Positions 1-10,991 of a stretch of 64,000 nucleotides of DNA are shown piece after piece. The notes beneath the pieces are model-generated. The model was not told the origin of the DNA, made no database searches, and worked only from the letters and a program-made list of their open reading frames with translations. How positions within the stretch are numbered: the first letter of the stretch is position 1; every line of letters begins with the position of its first letter. The stretch is taken from positions 97,611,674 through 97,675,673 of the forward strand of contig NC_134398.1 in the NCBI RefSeq assembly GCF_050003625.1. Direction: 5' to 3'. The translations under genes and the position numbers were made by a program. The DNA is from Haematobia irritans (Eukaryota; Arthropoda; Insecta; Diptera; Muscidae).

Positions 1-6
1 AAGAAT

Positions 7-640
7 GTGTCTTCTGTAGAATGGAATGCGTTTTGTGATGCAATCCGACTTCAATATAGGACCTTTAGGTCCACATTCGACATTAAAGAAGAAATTCGCA
101 ATCGGCGACAAAGAATAGGTGAGACATTTGATGCGTTCTATGATAACATTTCAAGTATCATGGATTCTTTACCAGGACCAACGGGGGAAGACGAATTGAT
201 TGAAATATTGATATGTAACCTTAGGCCTGAAATACGGCAGGAATTATTATACGTTCCAATAGGATCCATTTCTGAATTGCGCAAGTTGGTGCAGAAAAGA
301 GAGCAATTTTTGAGAGACGAGCATGTTCGAAAATGCCCAATTATCCTGCTCAACAACGAGGACAGATATCTGAAGTTGACATTATAAATGACTCGTCCTA
401 TGATGAACCCGATTTTGTTCAACCAACAATTAACGCCCTTCAATCGAAGACCTCCGGATTGATTTGCTGGAATTGTCATGGTCTTGGACATAGATGAGAT
501 GACTGTGTAGAAGATAGACGGATTTTTTGCTACGGATGTGGGGCGAAAAGAGTTTACAAGCCCAACTGCCATAATTGTAGAAATAGGAAAATAAATTTCT
601 CAAAAAACGTGACAGATCCTGTTCCCCAAGGGGAACAAAA
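7..640 (+). pseudogene. gypsy-1 gag (decayed): capsid and zinc knuckles
   Basis: Gag region of a Ty3/gypsy retrotransposon whose 5' end lies outside the window. Codons from 7 to 387 read a capsid-like segment (residues about 1-115, ending with a QKREQFLRDE-type helix) as in retrotransposon gag families. The frame is then lost. A second frame at about 450-580 shows two cysteine clusters of nucleocapsid type: the first fits CX2CX4HX4C but has an in-frame TGA (495-497) inside it, and the second has CX2C and the last C but Val where His is usual. So there is at least one frameshift and one stop, and the gene is dead. The protease, reverse transcriptase and integrase pieces of the same element follow on the same strand. 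Confidence 0.8.
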
Positions 641-721
641 GAAACCCCTGAATTAGAATTACCTCCCGAAATTGATTTTCATTCCAATATAAATTCTGGT
701 GAGGGAAATTTAAATTTTTGT

Positions 722-934
722 GAGCTTGGATTGATCGATACAGGAGCCAGCGTCAGCTGTATTGGCTCTTCCTTAGCTGCGACTGATTTTTCGACCTATG
801 CTGAATTTCATAAATGTAAATCGTTTGTGAAAACAGCTGATGGTAGTCCATTACACGTTGTAGGATGGATCGATACTAATGTCACCTTTAAGAATCAAAC
901 GCATAATCTTCGATTTTTTTTAGTTCCTTCCATA
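722..934 (+). pseudogene. gypsy-1 aspartic protease fragment, interrupted by insertion
   Basis: Start of the pol region. The active-site triad DTGAS sits about four codons into the readable frame, followed by a typical retropepsin beta-rich segment (KTADGS, then FFLVPSI). The frame is cut at the TA at 933-934, where a DNA element begins. The protein resumes in the matching frame immediately after the second TA at 2367-2368, so the interruption is a clean insertion and not decay. The enzyme would process the Gag-Pol precursor; here it is non-functional. Confidence 0.8.
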
Positions 935-2366
935 CACCCAGAAAAAAGTGACCCCTTCTTTAAGTTAAAATGAACTCATTGTGAAGAAAGTTGAACTTCG
1001 TATAGCGCCAAAGAAATTTTTATTTGTTTGAACGATGTGATTTTCGTAGAAATTAGGTATAATGCATTCCATATATTAGTTAACGTTTTCCTATATTTAT
1101 GTACCACTATACTACAGAATGAAAAAATTTAACTGATTTGAATTCATATATGGAATGATTTTATTGAAAATGTTTCATTCATTTGGACAAATCTTACACA
1201 TTTGTGGTAAAACTTTTACTTCATAATTAGAACTGCTTACCTTCGTTTTTAAATACAATTTTATTTATTTATATAGGCAATTTTTTCTTCAATAAAATAC
1301 ACGTTTTATTAAGATATTAAATATATTTATTAAGAATCAACAGCATCGAATGGCCTTGAAATACTAGTTTATTATTCCACTATTTCCAATTTCCATGTAA
1401 TGTCATCAACTGTAAAACGCATTTTTCTTCTTGTACCTTTCACTTTTAATAAGTTGCTGCCTAACGATTTTGTCCTCCTTTTATAATTTAAATACCTAAA
1501 AATATAAAAAATCATAAACCATTTTTGTTACAAAAGGTTAGCGTCACTGAATATTACCTGATAATTGAAGATTCCAAAATGAAGACAAATGAAAGGGTTG
1601 TTATTCTGCTGGTGTTTTATTTCTTTATACGCCATCACGAACATGGATAGATTTATTTTCAAAAAACGAAAATTGTTCTCACTAATTTAAAATAATAAAT
1701 ATTTTATATATTTTATTTGTTATTTATTATATTATTTTACCATATTATTTTTTAACAATCTCTCCGTATACCACAACAACGCGATTCCAACTAAAAAAAC
1801 AACCCACGCGCAAACATATCGATTACACCTACGCGCAAACACATCGATTACGATGACAGGTATCGATTACAGGTACACAATAGATATATAGGAAAATTTC
1901 CTATATTCTAACAAGTGTGTTTCCTTAAGTTTTGAAGGGATTGCATACTTCTTAGTACGAATGAACTAAAATATTTTTTTATGTCACGTGTTGTTCGTAT
2001 GTATGAAAAAGTTTCTATTATAAAGGAAGTCGCAATTATCATTTTATAAGAAATTTTACTAATTTTGAGGAATCTTGGTTTTAGTTCGGTTTTTGTTTAT
2101 TTTTACGAATGCTTTGTTATCGGTGAATAAAATTTTCTTGTTCAGTAATAAATTCTTATACCCAGCGAAGAAAATAGTATGAGTAAAATTCCATGCCTTA
2201 TTCTAGTTAATGAACTATTCCTAACTGCTTACTGTTTAGGCTTTTTTTACTGAAACGAGTAAATTTTATTATTTCTCACAAAAATTTACCTTAATGGAAA
2301 TAAAATGGATAAACTATATTGATGAAAAATTTTTCCTTTAGTTTCGAAGGCACTTTTTTCTGGGTG
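935..2366. mobile_element. Non-autonomous TA-inserting DNA transposon in gypsy-1
   Basis: A 1432-bp unit whose ends read CACCCAGAAAAAAGTG and its perfect reverse complement (16 bp). It is flanked by TA on both sides (933-934 and 2367-2368), as for Tc1/mariner-type insertions. After the short terminal repeats the two ends diverge. The interior is AT-rich and has no transposase frame; a motif acgcgcaaacayatcgatta occurs twice near 1804-1850. Taking out the unit and one TA leaves the gypsy-1 reading frame continuous, which fixes both boundaries. Superfamily assignment rests only on the TA duplication and terminal repeats. Confidence 0.85.
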
Positions 2367-2368
2367 TA

Positions 2369-3241
2369 GCGCATAGATTAACCTTGGGAGTAGATTTTTG
2401 TATATGCTTTCAGATATTTCCAAATGTATTGGATTCGGTCGATCTAATTGCCAACCATAACCCAGATATTTCCATTGATTTCAATTCATTACAAAATCTG
2501 GACTTAGAAAATGTGGAATCGGATGAGCATTATGAAACTTTCTACAAGCTTACTTCTATGCAACAACAACAACTAGAGACGGTCAAGGCTATGTTTCAAA
2601 ATTTTGAAAAGTAGGGTCTTGGTCGAACCGATCTAATTCGGCACAATATTGATGTGAATGGAGCTACCCCGATAACAAAAAAGGTTTTACACCGCCTCCC
2701 CGGGGATGGAAAAGCTTATGTACAAGGTAGATCGCATGCTATCTCTTGGGGTAGATCGTATGCTATCTCTTGGGGTTATCGAGCAATCTTCTTCGTCTTG
2801 GAGCTCTCCGATCAGGTCGGTAGTTAAGCCTAATAAGGTGGTACTTTGCCTAGATGCCTGGAGAGTAAACCAAGTAACGAAGAAAGATGCATACCCTCTG
2901 CCGTCAATAGAGGGCATTTTTGCTAGGCTGCCAAAAGCCAATATAGTCACAAAACTAGACCTCAAGGACGCATACTGGCAAGTCGCTTGAGATGACGAGT
3001 CCAAAACCCTCACAGCGTTTACGGTGCCTGGTAGACCCCTCTACCAGTTTGTTGTTATGCCCTTTGGTCTATGCAACGCACCGCAAACGATGTGTAGGCT
3101 TATGGACAAAATTATCCCAAGTGGCTTGCGTCATTGCGTCTTTGGCTACTTAGACGATCTCGTCATAGTTTCAGCTGATTTCGAATCCCATTTAGAGGTA
3201 CTAGCAAGAATTTCGTCAGAGTTTCGCAAAGCCAACCTTAG
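2369..3241 (+). pseudogene. gypsy-1 reverse transcriptase, N-terminal part (decayed)
   Basis: Continuation of gypsy-1 pol. 2384-2614 reads the end of the protease and the linker before RT, closed by a TAG. 2706-2990 reads the RT fingers and palm (VIEQSSSSWSSPI, LDLKDAYWQV) and ends in a TGA. 3024-3251 carries the VMPFGLCNAP block and the catalytic YLDD. A 24-bp segment coding about DRMLSLGV is directly repeated at about 2726-2773, a local tandem duplication inside RT. The frame stops at 3241 where LOA-1 has inserted; the RT thumb resumes at 7751. Confidence 0.85.
3229..3241. repeat. Target-site duplication of LOA-1, left copy
   Basis: AAGCCAACCTTAG at 3229-3241 recurs at 7738-7750, exactly flanking the LOA-1 element. 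The gypsy-1 RT codons run through the second copy in the correct frame, so the 13-bp duplication marks a target-primed insertion. The copy nearest the LOA tail shares bases with the (TAACC)n tail, so the boundary could move by one or two bases. Confidence 0.9.
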
Positions 3242-3260
3242 GTTAGGTTAGGTTAGGTTA
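3242..3260 (-). repeat. (TAACC)n 3' tail of LOA-1
   Basis: On the minus strand the element ends with about four TAACC units instead of poly(A). On the plus strand this reads GGTTAGGTTAGG, the same pentamer as the insect telomere repeat TTAGG. Short tandem tails are known for LOA- and I-like elements, so this is probably an ordinary tail of that kind. Confidence 0.8.
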
Positions 3261-3423
3261 AAGTGGCAGCCCGATTAAATTTCAGGATCACTTAGACTAT
3301 TCAGTCCATTGTGATACCACATTTAACTAAAAGTACCTATTACATATGGGCACTTCTAGTCTTAACCACTTTATCTTCTCTATTATTTACTTTTGTGGAA
3401 CCAACCAGATTGCTCCAATACCA

Positions 3424-6400
3424 TTAACATTCCGGGTCAGCCAATAATCTAAAGCTATATGCTCCTAAAATTCGCTTACGCCTTACACAAAAAGCAGGAC
3501 ACTCACACAAGAGGTGTTTAATTGATTCCTTTTCCTCCACATCATGACAGCTTATACAATAGTTATTATACTTCGCACCTATAGTTTTTGCAAATTCGCC
3601 TATCAGGCAGAGACCCGTTATAGCAGATATCAGGAGTGCTATCTGACGCCTTGAGAACACTAGCATATCTAGTGTGCGGTTTAAGTTTAAATGAGGCCAT
3701 ATTTGCTTGGTGTCGTTACAACCCTTGCAATTCTCCCATCGAATATTGACCATCATAACAGCCTTCTCACGCAGTAAGAACTTGCAGGTGGCCAGAGGCA
3801 TACCAACAGATTCTAGTTCCCCTGGAATATGTAAGGTAGTTCCTAGCCTTGCTAACACATCTGCTTCGCAGTTCCCCGGTATGTTCCTATGGCCAGGCAC
3901 CCATATTAGGTGAATATTGTACTGCTCAGCCATCTCGTTGAGAGATTTGCGGCAGTCTATTGACCGAGTTAAGGAACACAGAGTCCAAGGATTTTATAGC
4001 AGGTTGACTGTCTGAGTATATATTAATGCCAATATTTGTTGGAACATTACTTCTCAGCCAATTCACCAACTCTCTTATTGCCAATATTTCAGCCTGAGAA
4101 ACACTACAGTGATTAGGTAATCTTTTCGATATTCGAATTTCCAGATCTTTAGAATATACTCCGAACCCCACTTGTCCATTCAATTTGGAGCCATCAGTAT
4201 AGAAATCTATATATCTTTTATTCCCCGGGGTCTGTGTACACAACGCCTCACTGTTGGGAATTAGAGTTTCAAACTTTTTGTCGAAAAGCGGTTTTGCCAG
4301 GGTGTAATCCACTACGTTAGGCACATCTGGCATTACTTTGAGGACCGAACTGTGACCGTACATTTTTTCCGACCACAGCGATAGCTCGCAAACCGTACTG
4401 TCCAAAATAACGCCAAGGTATTTGGCACACTCACCAAAGGGAATTTCAGTACCCCCTAAGGAAATGGGCCTAACCGTGGGAGTTTTGCGATCTTTGCAGT
4501 ACATAACTAGTTCTGTCTTTGCTGGATTTACACCAAGACCATTATCTTTCGCCCATTTCTCAGTTATCCGGAGAGCTCTCTGTATAATATCTCTGATTGT
4601 GGATGGGAATTTTCCCCTGACTGCTAGCGCCACATCATCTGCGTATGCTACCACTTTTATCCTTTCTTTTTCTAGGGAAAACAGAAGGTTGTTTATAGCA
4701 ACATTCCAAAGAAGAGGTCATAGGACTCCTCCTTGGGGAGTGCCTCTGTTCACATACCTTTGTATGTTTGCTTGCCCTAGTGTGGCTGAAATACATCTCT
4801 TTATTAGACGTTCGTCTAACAGCCTAAGTATACCTGGATCAACATTCAGAGCTGTCAGTCCATTTAATATCGAGCTCGGATGGACATTGTTGAACACCCC
4901 TTCGATGTCTAGAAACGCCACGATTGTGTATTCTTTGACAGATAGTGAGCTCTCAATAAAGCTGACTAGTTCATGCAATGCGGTCTCAGTAGACCTGCCC
5001 TTCGAGTATGCATGCTGTCGTTTCGAGAGCAAACTTGAACCCACGCTAGTTCTAAGATACATGTCTATCATCCTCTCCAGGGTCTTAAGTAGGAATGAGG
5101 ATAAGCTGATTGGTCGGAAATCCTTCGCACTCGAGTGAGAGGCTTTTCCTGCTTTAGGTATGAAGACGACTTTTGTTTCCCTCCACCTTTCTGGAGGATA
5201 TGCTAAGTTTACACATCATTTATATATCACCCCTTGTAATTCCGCCGGAGTAATTCCATCAGGTCCGGGGGATTTGAATGGTCCAAAGCTATTTAAAGCC
5301 CATTTTATTCTACATTCCGACACAAATTCCTCGATAGGAAATGACCGCTGAGCCTCTGTTACTCTGATTTCCAGGGAAGTGTGTGTCCAAAAGTACCTCC
5401 AACGTCTCCTCACTGGACGTTGTCCAATTTCCCTCCGATGTTTTAATGAAACCTGGAGCGGTGTTAGTGGATGCTAGTACCTTCCGTAGTCTGGAAGCCT
5501 CTGACGTATTATCAATACTGCTACAGTAATCATCCCAAGAGTTTTGTTGAGACCTTCTCAGTTCTCGTTTATATGCTCTCAGATTCATCTTGTAAGTGTC
5601 CCAATCCTCCGGAGCTCTTGTGGACTTTGCTTTGTTAATGAGCTTCCTGCAGGATTTCCTCATATTACTTAACTCCGTAGTCCACCATGGCGGCCGATTT
5701 TTTCCCCTTGGCTTTCCTCTAGGGCAAGCAGTTTTCAGTGACATGTTGAAGGCCTTAGTAATCCGCTCTACTGCGTGTTCGATATCTTGCACAGTGCTCA
5801 TATTTGTCTCTGGCATTTCCGGTATCATCAAATTGAACGATTGCCTATACCTGTTCCAGTCAGCTTTCCTAACATTTGGCGTAAATATGGTCTTTGAAGT
5901 ACGAACAGCCAATCTGAAACTGATGTAGCGATGATCTGAGAAGCTATGTTCCCTCAAAACTTGCCACTTAGATATCTTATCATTCAGTTCCGGAGAGGTC
6001 AACGTGACGTCCAAAACCTCTTGTCTGTTCCTGGTGACGAAGGTTGGTGCATCTCCTTTATTGCAAACTATCAGGTTAGTACGCAAAATAAACTCTATTA
6101 GCGACTCTCCCCTTGTATTAGTATCACTACTTCCCCAAATACTATGATGTGCATTTGCATCGCATCCCATAATGAGTTTTGTCTTTGTTTTTAGTGACTC
6201 CTCAACTAAGGTCTTAACGGCACAGGGTGGCATCTCCCTATCATGTCCCTTGTAGACCGAAGATACCCAATATTTGCATTTGGATATCTCTAGACTGACT
6301 ACGACAGTGTCTGCATTGCTCAATGAAGGAAGCAGAAACAAGTTTAGTTCGTTTTTAGCAATTATACATGCTCGATTTATATCGTTACCGGTATTATGCA

Positions 6401-6563
6401 AAAGTTTGAAACCCAGAGTGCTTAATTCACAGATCTTGTTCTTATATATGTATGGTTCTTGAATAAGAACTATATCTATGTCTCCTTTCATCAGGAGAAC
6501 TTTTAAGGCAGCACAAGCGGCCTTACAATGGTGAAGATTTATCTGGAGGAACCGTAGAACCAT
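3424..6563 (-). pseudogene. LOA-1 ORF2: endonuclease - reverse transcriptase - RNase H (broken)
   Basis: Start chosen at the Met of MVLRFLQINLHH (6563), 41 nt inside ORF1; the open frame extends further upstream but that part overlaps gag. Domains in order: an AP-like endonuclease with QINL, QEPY, MGCDANAHHSIWG and SDHRYI motifs (about 6560-5850); a linker; RT starting at KSPGPDGITPAEL (about 5280-5230), FLDIEGVFNNV, GTPQGG, and the catalytic YADD (about 4640); then RNase H with FYTDGS, AEILAI, SDSQ and PGH...EAD (4250-3840), and a C-terminal cysteine-rich tail. Damage: a short deletion with frameshift at about 5345-5370, shifts near 5230 and 3930, and a TGA at 4717-4719 where Ser-Pro follows GGVL in relatives. 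The protein would have nicked the target and primed cDNA synthesis. Confidence 0.85.
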
Positions 6564-7631
6564 CCAAATTTTCAACCACCGTCGCATCAGCCGCTTCAAT
6601 TGAGTCATCAAGGGCTTCCTCTTCACAGATCTCGGTGACTCTCGCAACAATCCGCGGCTCAGCTTTGGTGAGGTTTGAGCCTGTAGAAACTTCCCGCATA
6701 TGATTTTCGCCATAGTCTGCAGGTTTTATGTCTCCTTCGGCTTCGCTAGGAGATTTTTTCACTGCTGACTCTACCGGAGGTTTGTCCGTTTCGGAATCCT
6801 TTGGCTGATCGCTTTTGTATACCTTCATATGGATATCATGAAAGCCATAACTTACACGTCCTTGGGTCTGGGCTAGATGTGGCAGCGACTCTATGTTTAA
6901 TATAAACACCGCATGTCTTCTTGGTCCATCCACCTCATCCAAACGACCAACCTTCCAATCGGAGGTTGGAAGATCTGGGTTACATTCTTTTAGTCTCTCT
7001 AGTTTATTGACTAACTCCAAAGCGACTCCTTCCCAAACTTCACCAATTAGCATCAATGCAGCTTTAAACAATCCATAGACCTCTGGTGCGCAAAATCTAT
7101 TAACTTATATCGTCCTTGATACCATCCAGCATTTTGCCGTCGAGGACTTGGTCCGGGAAACTGTTTTTGCCTCTCTGAGTAGACACTAGACATCGCGTTC
7201 TCAATTTCCCCCCATTTTTGCCTTGGAATCATAGCTTCCAATGCTCCTTTATTAATAATAGCCATCACAAGGCTGTCGTTTGCAACTGAGGCAAACGATC
7301 TTTGATCCCGTTTAGAGGATGGCAGCTCATCCGGTGATCGTTCGCTTTTTCCAGCTTCAAGAATTCCTTGAGCCCATTTTAAGGAATCGCTTTGCTTAGC
7401 CGACAACGTGCTTGGGTCGACTGATCCTAATTTCTTTAGGATAAACAAAGCATTTCTTCGTTCCTTGAATCTCTTTCGATAGGGGTTGCCTCGACCGCCA
7501 GTCGACCCGTCTACAGGTCGACTAATTGGGCCTGGCTCTTGGTCGCTGCCCAAATTTATAACTTCAGTCGTTACCCGTCCACTACGCCCTGAAGTTAGCA
7601 ACCCAGTGGATAACTTTGAATTCCGCTGCAT
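6523..7631 (-). pseudogene. LOA-1 ORF1 (gag-like, DUF4780 type), one frameshift
   Basis: Starts at the ATG at 7631 (MQRNSKLSTG...). Residues 1-100 are low-complexity and basic (RKRFKERRNALFILKKLG). Next comes a conserved segment (SVANDSLVMAI, then GRYKLIDFA) and, after a one-base loss near 7065, the block FKAALMLIGEVWEG...CNPDLP. This pattern looks like the RNA-binding-type domain DUF4780 found in fly retroelement gags; that match is from memory of the family. The tail is acidic and ends SSPL. The same frameshift is present in the duplicated copy at about 11490, so it predates the tandem duplication. The presumed role is binding element RNA. Confidence 0.75.
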
Positions 7632-7737
7632 GGTGGTTTATTATTTCCACCACACGTGAAATTCGTAATAAGTACTTATTACGATGAAATACTCCGCTAT
7701 TAGAAAACACGTCCGTTCAGTTCGACGGTTGAATAAT

Positions 7738-7750
7738 AAGCCAACCTTAG
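7738..7750. repeat. Target-site duplication of LOA-1, right copy
   Basis: Second copy of the 13-bp AAGCCAACCTTAG. Gypsy-1 RT sequence continues without a gap on its right side. The same sequence lies at 12166-12178 in duplication copy B. Confidence 0.9.
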
Positions 7751-8275
7751 CCGTAATATTGCCAAGAGTAAGTTCTGCGTGACACGCGTGAATTATCTTG
7801 GCTATATTATTGGAGAAGGTCGTATTACCACTGACCCGGATAAAGTCAGTGCCATCCAGCAAAGGCCTGTTCCAAAGAACCTTAAACAGGTTCAAGGATT
7901 TTTAGGTCTCGCTGGATGGTACCGACGATTTATCGCAAATTTTTCTACTGTTGTGTTTGCCATAACTGAAGAGAAAGTTTGTCTGGACGGACGAAGCCCA
8001 GGCAGCCTTTGAAAAAATTAAAATGCTTCTCACTACAACATCTATTCTTGCTAATCCCAATTTTGACAAAAAAGTTCTTGTGCATAGGGGCTGTGCTAGT
8101 TCAACTTGATGACAATGGCGAAGAGCGTTCCATCGCGTACATGAGTCGAAAGTTGAACTCAGCACAGCGTAACTATACCGTCACTGAACGCGAATGTCTG
8201 GCAGCCATAGAAGCTATTAAGAAATTTAGGTGTTACATCGAGATGCAAGAATTCGAAATAGTCACGGATCATTCG
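7751..8275 (+). pseudogene. gypsy-1 RT thumb and RNase H, copy A (decayed)
   Basis: Resumes at the LOA-1 right border with the RT thumb (VNYLGYIIGEG, QGFLGLAGWYRRFI), typical of Ty3/gypsy pol. The frame shifts near 7965 into the tether (FVWTDEAQAAFEKIK). A loss near 8085 removes the start of RNase H. The frame then reads IGAVLVQLDD, YTVTERECLAAIEAI and ends at VTDHS (about 8273), where the second half of RNase H is missing: the next codons are a linker before the integrase. Both losses recur in copy B, so they predate the duplication. Confidence 0.8.
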
Positions 8276-9529
8276 GGTGAAATAAACACAATAGAGGAGA
8301 ATGTTGGACCGGAAATAGATCTTGATTTTCATTTCATTTTGATAGTGACTCTTATAATAATATCAAGAAAAAGATAAATGATAACCGGGCTCGATATCCT
8401 GATGTGAAAATTATTGACAAATATATTTACATGAGAACCGAACATTACTCGGGTAATGATATTCAGGAGGAATCTGCATGGAAATTATGGGTTCCTGAGC
8501 AACTTCAGAAAGATGTGATTGCTAGAACCCACGATTGTCCCATTTCCGCCCATGGTGGATCATACAAAACTCTCGAGCTGAACATTTTGTTGGCCAGGAA
8601 TGCTGCGTGATATTAGGAAGTATGTGCAGGATTGTTCAGTGTGTAAAATGACAAAAGCTCCGAATTTTATTCTCAAGCCTCCTATGACTATTCCTTCCAC
8701 TTCAGTACGTCCATTTCAAAAGTTATACGTAGATATCTTAGGACCATATCCTCGTAGCAAATCAGGATTTATAGGACTTCTGATAGTATTAGATCATTTT
8801 ACACGGTACCATTGGTTATGCCCTCTACGAAAGTTTACCTCATCGGCAATTTAAATTTTCCTGGAACAGCAGATTTTTCACATATATGGTGTCCGTGAAT
8901 TTGTAATTAGCGACAATGGTAGCCAATTTAGATCGCATGATTGTAACGCGTTTCTCACGAAGTATGGGGTGACACACACTTACACGGCATTGTATTCACC
9001 GCAATCCAATGCCTCCATAATCGCTGGGATCCGGGCCTACTTGAAACCGGACCATAAATTATGGGACCAAAAGTTGACTTTTATTAGGTGTGCATTGCGT
9101 AACGCGTATCATCAGACGCTGGGATGTTCACCATACTTCGCCATGTTTGGTTTGAACATGATTACCCATGGATCTTCCTACTCGTTATTGAGAAACTTGG
9201 GACAATTGGATGAGCCCATGGCCAAGATCGATCGCTCTGACCAGTTACAAAGCTTGCGACAGGAAATTAGAAAGCATCATCGTGAGGCATATGAACAAAA
9301 TAGAGAGCAATGCAATCTCCGAGCTATACTTCCGAATTTTAGAATTGGACAAGAAGTTTTTCGTAGAAACTTTGCTCAAAGCAATTTTGAGAAAAGTTTC
9401 TATTCAAAACTGGCCCCTATGTTCCTTAAAGCCCTAATTCGAGAGAAACTCGGCAGTCATTATTTTATTTTAGAGGACATGAACGGACAAGTGGTGGGAA
9501 CTTATCACGCCAAGGACATAAGGCCTTAA
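8276..9529 (+). pseudogene. gypsy-1 integrase, copy A (stop codon and frameshifts)
   Basis: Pieces at 8404-8610, 8600-8854 and 8969-9529. The first holds the His half of the HHCC zinc domain (THDCPISAHGGSY) and the second the Cys half (CSVCKMTKA), the two being in different frames. The core has its first Asp in YVDILGPYP and the second in SDNGSQF. The codons around the usual catalytic Glu after PQSNAS are missing, joined instead to IIAGI. A TAA at 8852-8854 breaks the core; copy B has GAA (Glu) at this site. The C-terminal part (GQEVF..., VVGTYHAKDIRP) is readable to 9528. Not functional. Confidence 0.82.
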
Positions 9530-9688
9530 ATGTCTTTTTTCAAAATAATTCTGTTGTCCAAGGGACAAGAATCATGTAGTTTGCAATGGACATTTTTTGT
9601 CATATGAGGATCTACTGTTTTGTGTAGTTTGGAATTTTAAATTTTAACGCATCTAGTCGATATCGTTTCATTCAGATACAAATGTTTT

Positions 9689-10991
9689 CCAAAGCTATTT
9701 AAAGTCCATTTTATTCTACATTCCGACACAAATTCCTCGATAGGAAATGACCGCTGAGCCTCTGTTACACCACGAGAACATGGTTCAACCGTCTGATTTC
9801 CAGTGAAGTGTGTGTCCAAAAGTACCTCCAACGTCTCCTCACTGGACGTTGGTCAATTTCCCTCCGATGTTTTAATGAAACCTGGAGCGGTGTTAGTGGA
9901 TGCTAGTATCTTCCGTAGTCTGGAAGCCTCTGACGTATTCTCAATACTGCTACAGTAATCATCCCAAGAGTTTTGTTGAGACCTTCTCAGTTCTCGTTTA
10001 TATGCTCTCAGATTCACCTTGTAAGTGTCCCAATCCTCCGGAGCTCTTGTGGACTTTGCTTTGTTAATGAGCTTCCTGCAGGATTTCCTCATATTACTTA
10101 ACTCCGTAGTCCACCATGGCGGCCGATTTTTCCCCTTGGCTTTCCTCTAGGGCAAGCAGTTTTCAGTGACATGTTGAAGGCCTTAGTAATGCGCTCCACT
10201 GCGTGTTCGATATCTTGCACAGTGCTCATATTTGTCTCTGGCATTTCCGGTATCATCAAATTGAACGATTGCCTATACCTGTTCCAGTCAGCTTTCCTAA
10301 CATTTGGCGGAAATATGGTCTTTGAAGTACGAACAGCCAATCTGAAACTGATGTAGCGATGATCTGAGAAGCTATTTTCCCTCAAAACTTGCCACTTAGA
10401 TATCTTATCAGTCAGTTCCGGAGAGGTCAACGTGACGTCCAAAACCTCTTGTCTGTTCCTGGTGACGAAGGTTGGTGCATCTCCCTTGTTGCAAACTACC
10501 ATGTAAGTACGCAAAATAAACTCTATTAGCGACTCTCCCCTTGCATTAGTATCACTACTTCCCCAAATACTCTGATGTGCATTTGCATCGCATCCCATAA
10601 TGAGTTTCGTCTTTGTTTTTAGTGACTCCTCAACTAAGGTCTTAACGGCACAGGGTGGCATCTCCCAATCATGTCCCATGTAGACCGAAAATATCCAATA
10701 ATTGCATTTGGATATCTCTAGACTGACTACGACAGTGTCTGCATTGCTCAATGAAGGAAGCAGAAACAAGTTCTGTTCTTTTTTAGCAATTATACATGCT
10801 CGATTTATATCGTTACCGGTATTATGCAAAAGTTTGAAACCCGGAGTGCTTAATTCACAGATCTTGTTCTTATATATGTATGGTTCTTGAATAAGAACTA
10901 TATCTATGTCTCCTTTCATCAGGAGAACTTTTAAGGCAGCACAAGCGGCCTTACAATGGTGAAGATTTATCTGGAGGAACCGTAGAACCAT
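9689..10991 (-). pseudogene. LOA-2 ORF2 fragment (endonuclease and start of RT linker)
   Basis: Copy B of LOA-1 ORF2, lacking everything after the start of RT because the duplication breakpoint lies there. The endonuclease motifs QINL, QEPY, MGCDANAHQSIWG and SDHRYI are all present (10991 to about 10280). A one-base loss in a T run near 10125 shifts the frame, and TGG to TGA at about 9852 gives a stop. Downstream of it the segment EVLLDTHFTGNQ...SRGVTEAQRSF reads in one frame, where copy A has a deletion; B therefore preserves the older state at that point. Confidence 0.8.

Larger units (their letters stand above)
3242..7737 (-). mobile_element. LOA-1, LOA/R1-like non-LTR retrotransposon, full length but decayed
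   Basis: A 4496-bp element on the minus strand, with a 5' UTR (7632-7737), ORF1 (gag), ORF2 (endonuclease, reverse transcriptase, RNase H), a 3' UTR (about 3261-3423) and a pentanucleotide tail. The 13-bp duplication at its ends and the preserved 5' end (the same 5' UTR is seen in the copies at 12060-12165, 44108-44180 and 59480-59585) show it is full length. An RNase H domain after RT is usual for the I, LOA and some R1 groups of the Jockey superfamily; the exact clade is my inference. Several frameshifts and a stop in ORF2 make it inactive. Confidence 0.85.
5283..9688. repeat. Tandem duplication, copy A (4.4 kb)
   Basis: Runs from the middle of LOA-1 ORF2, through its 5' end, into the 3' half of gypsy-1. 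The same order, orientation and target-duplication sequence recur at 9689-14094. The junction at 9688/9689 joins gypsy-1 3' sequence (...cagatacaaatgtttt) directly to the interior of LOA ORF2 (ccaaagctatttaaag), which a second independent LOA insertion could not produce. Copies A and B differ by scattered substitutions and a few indels. Confidence 0.88.
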
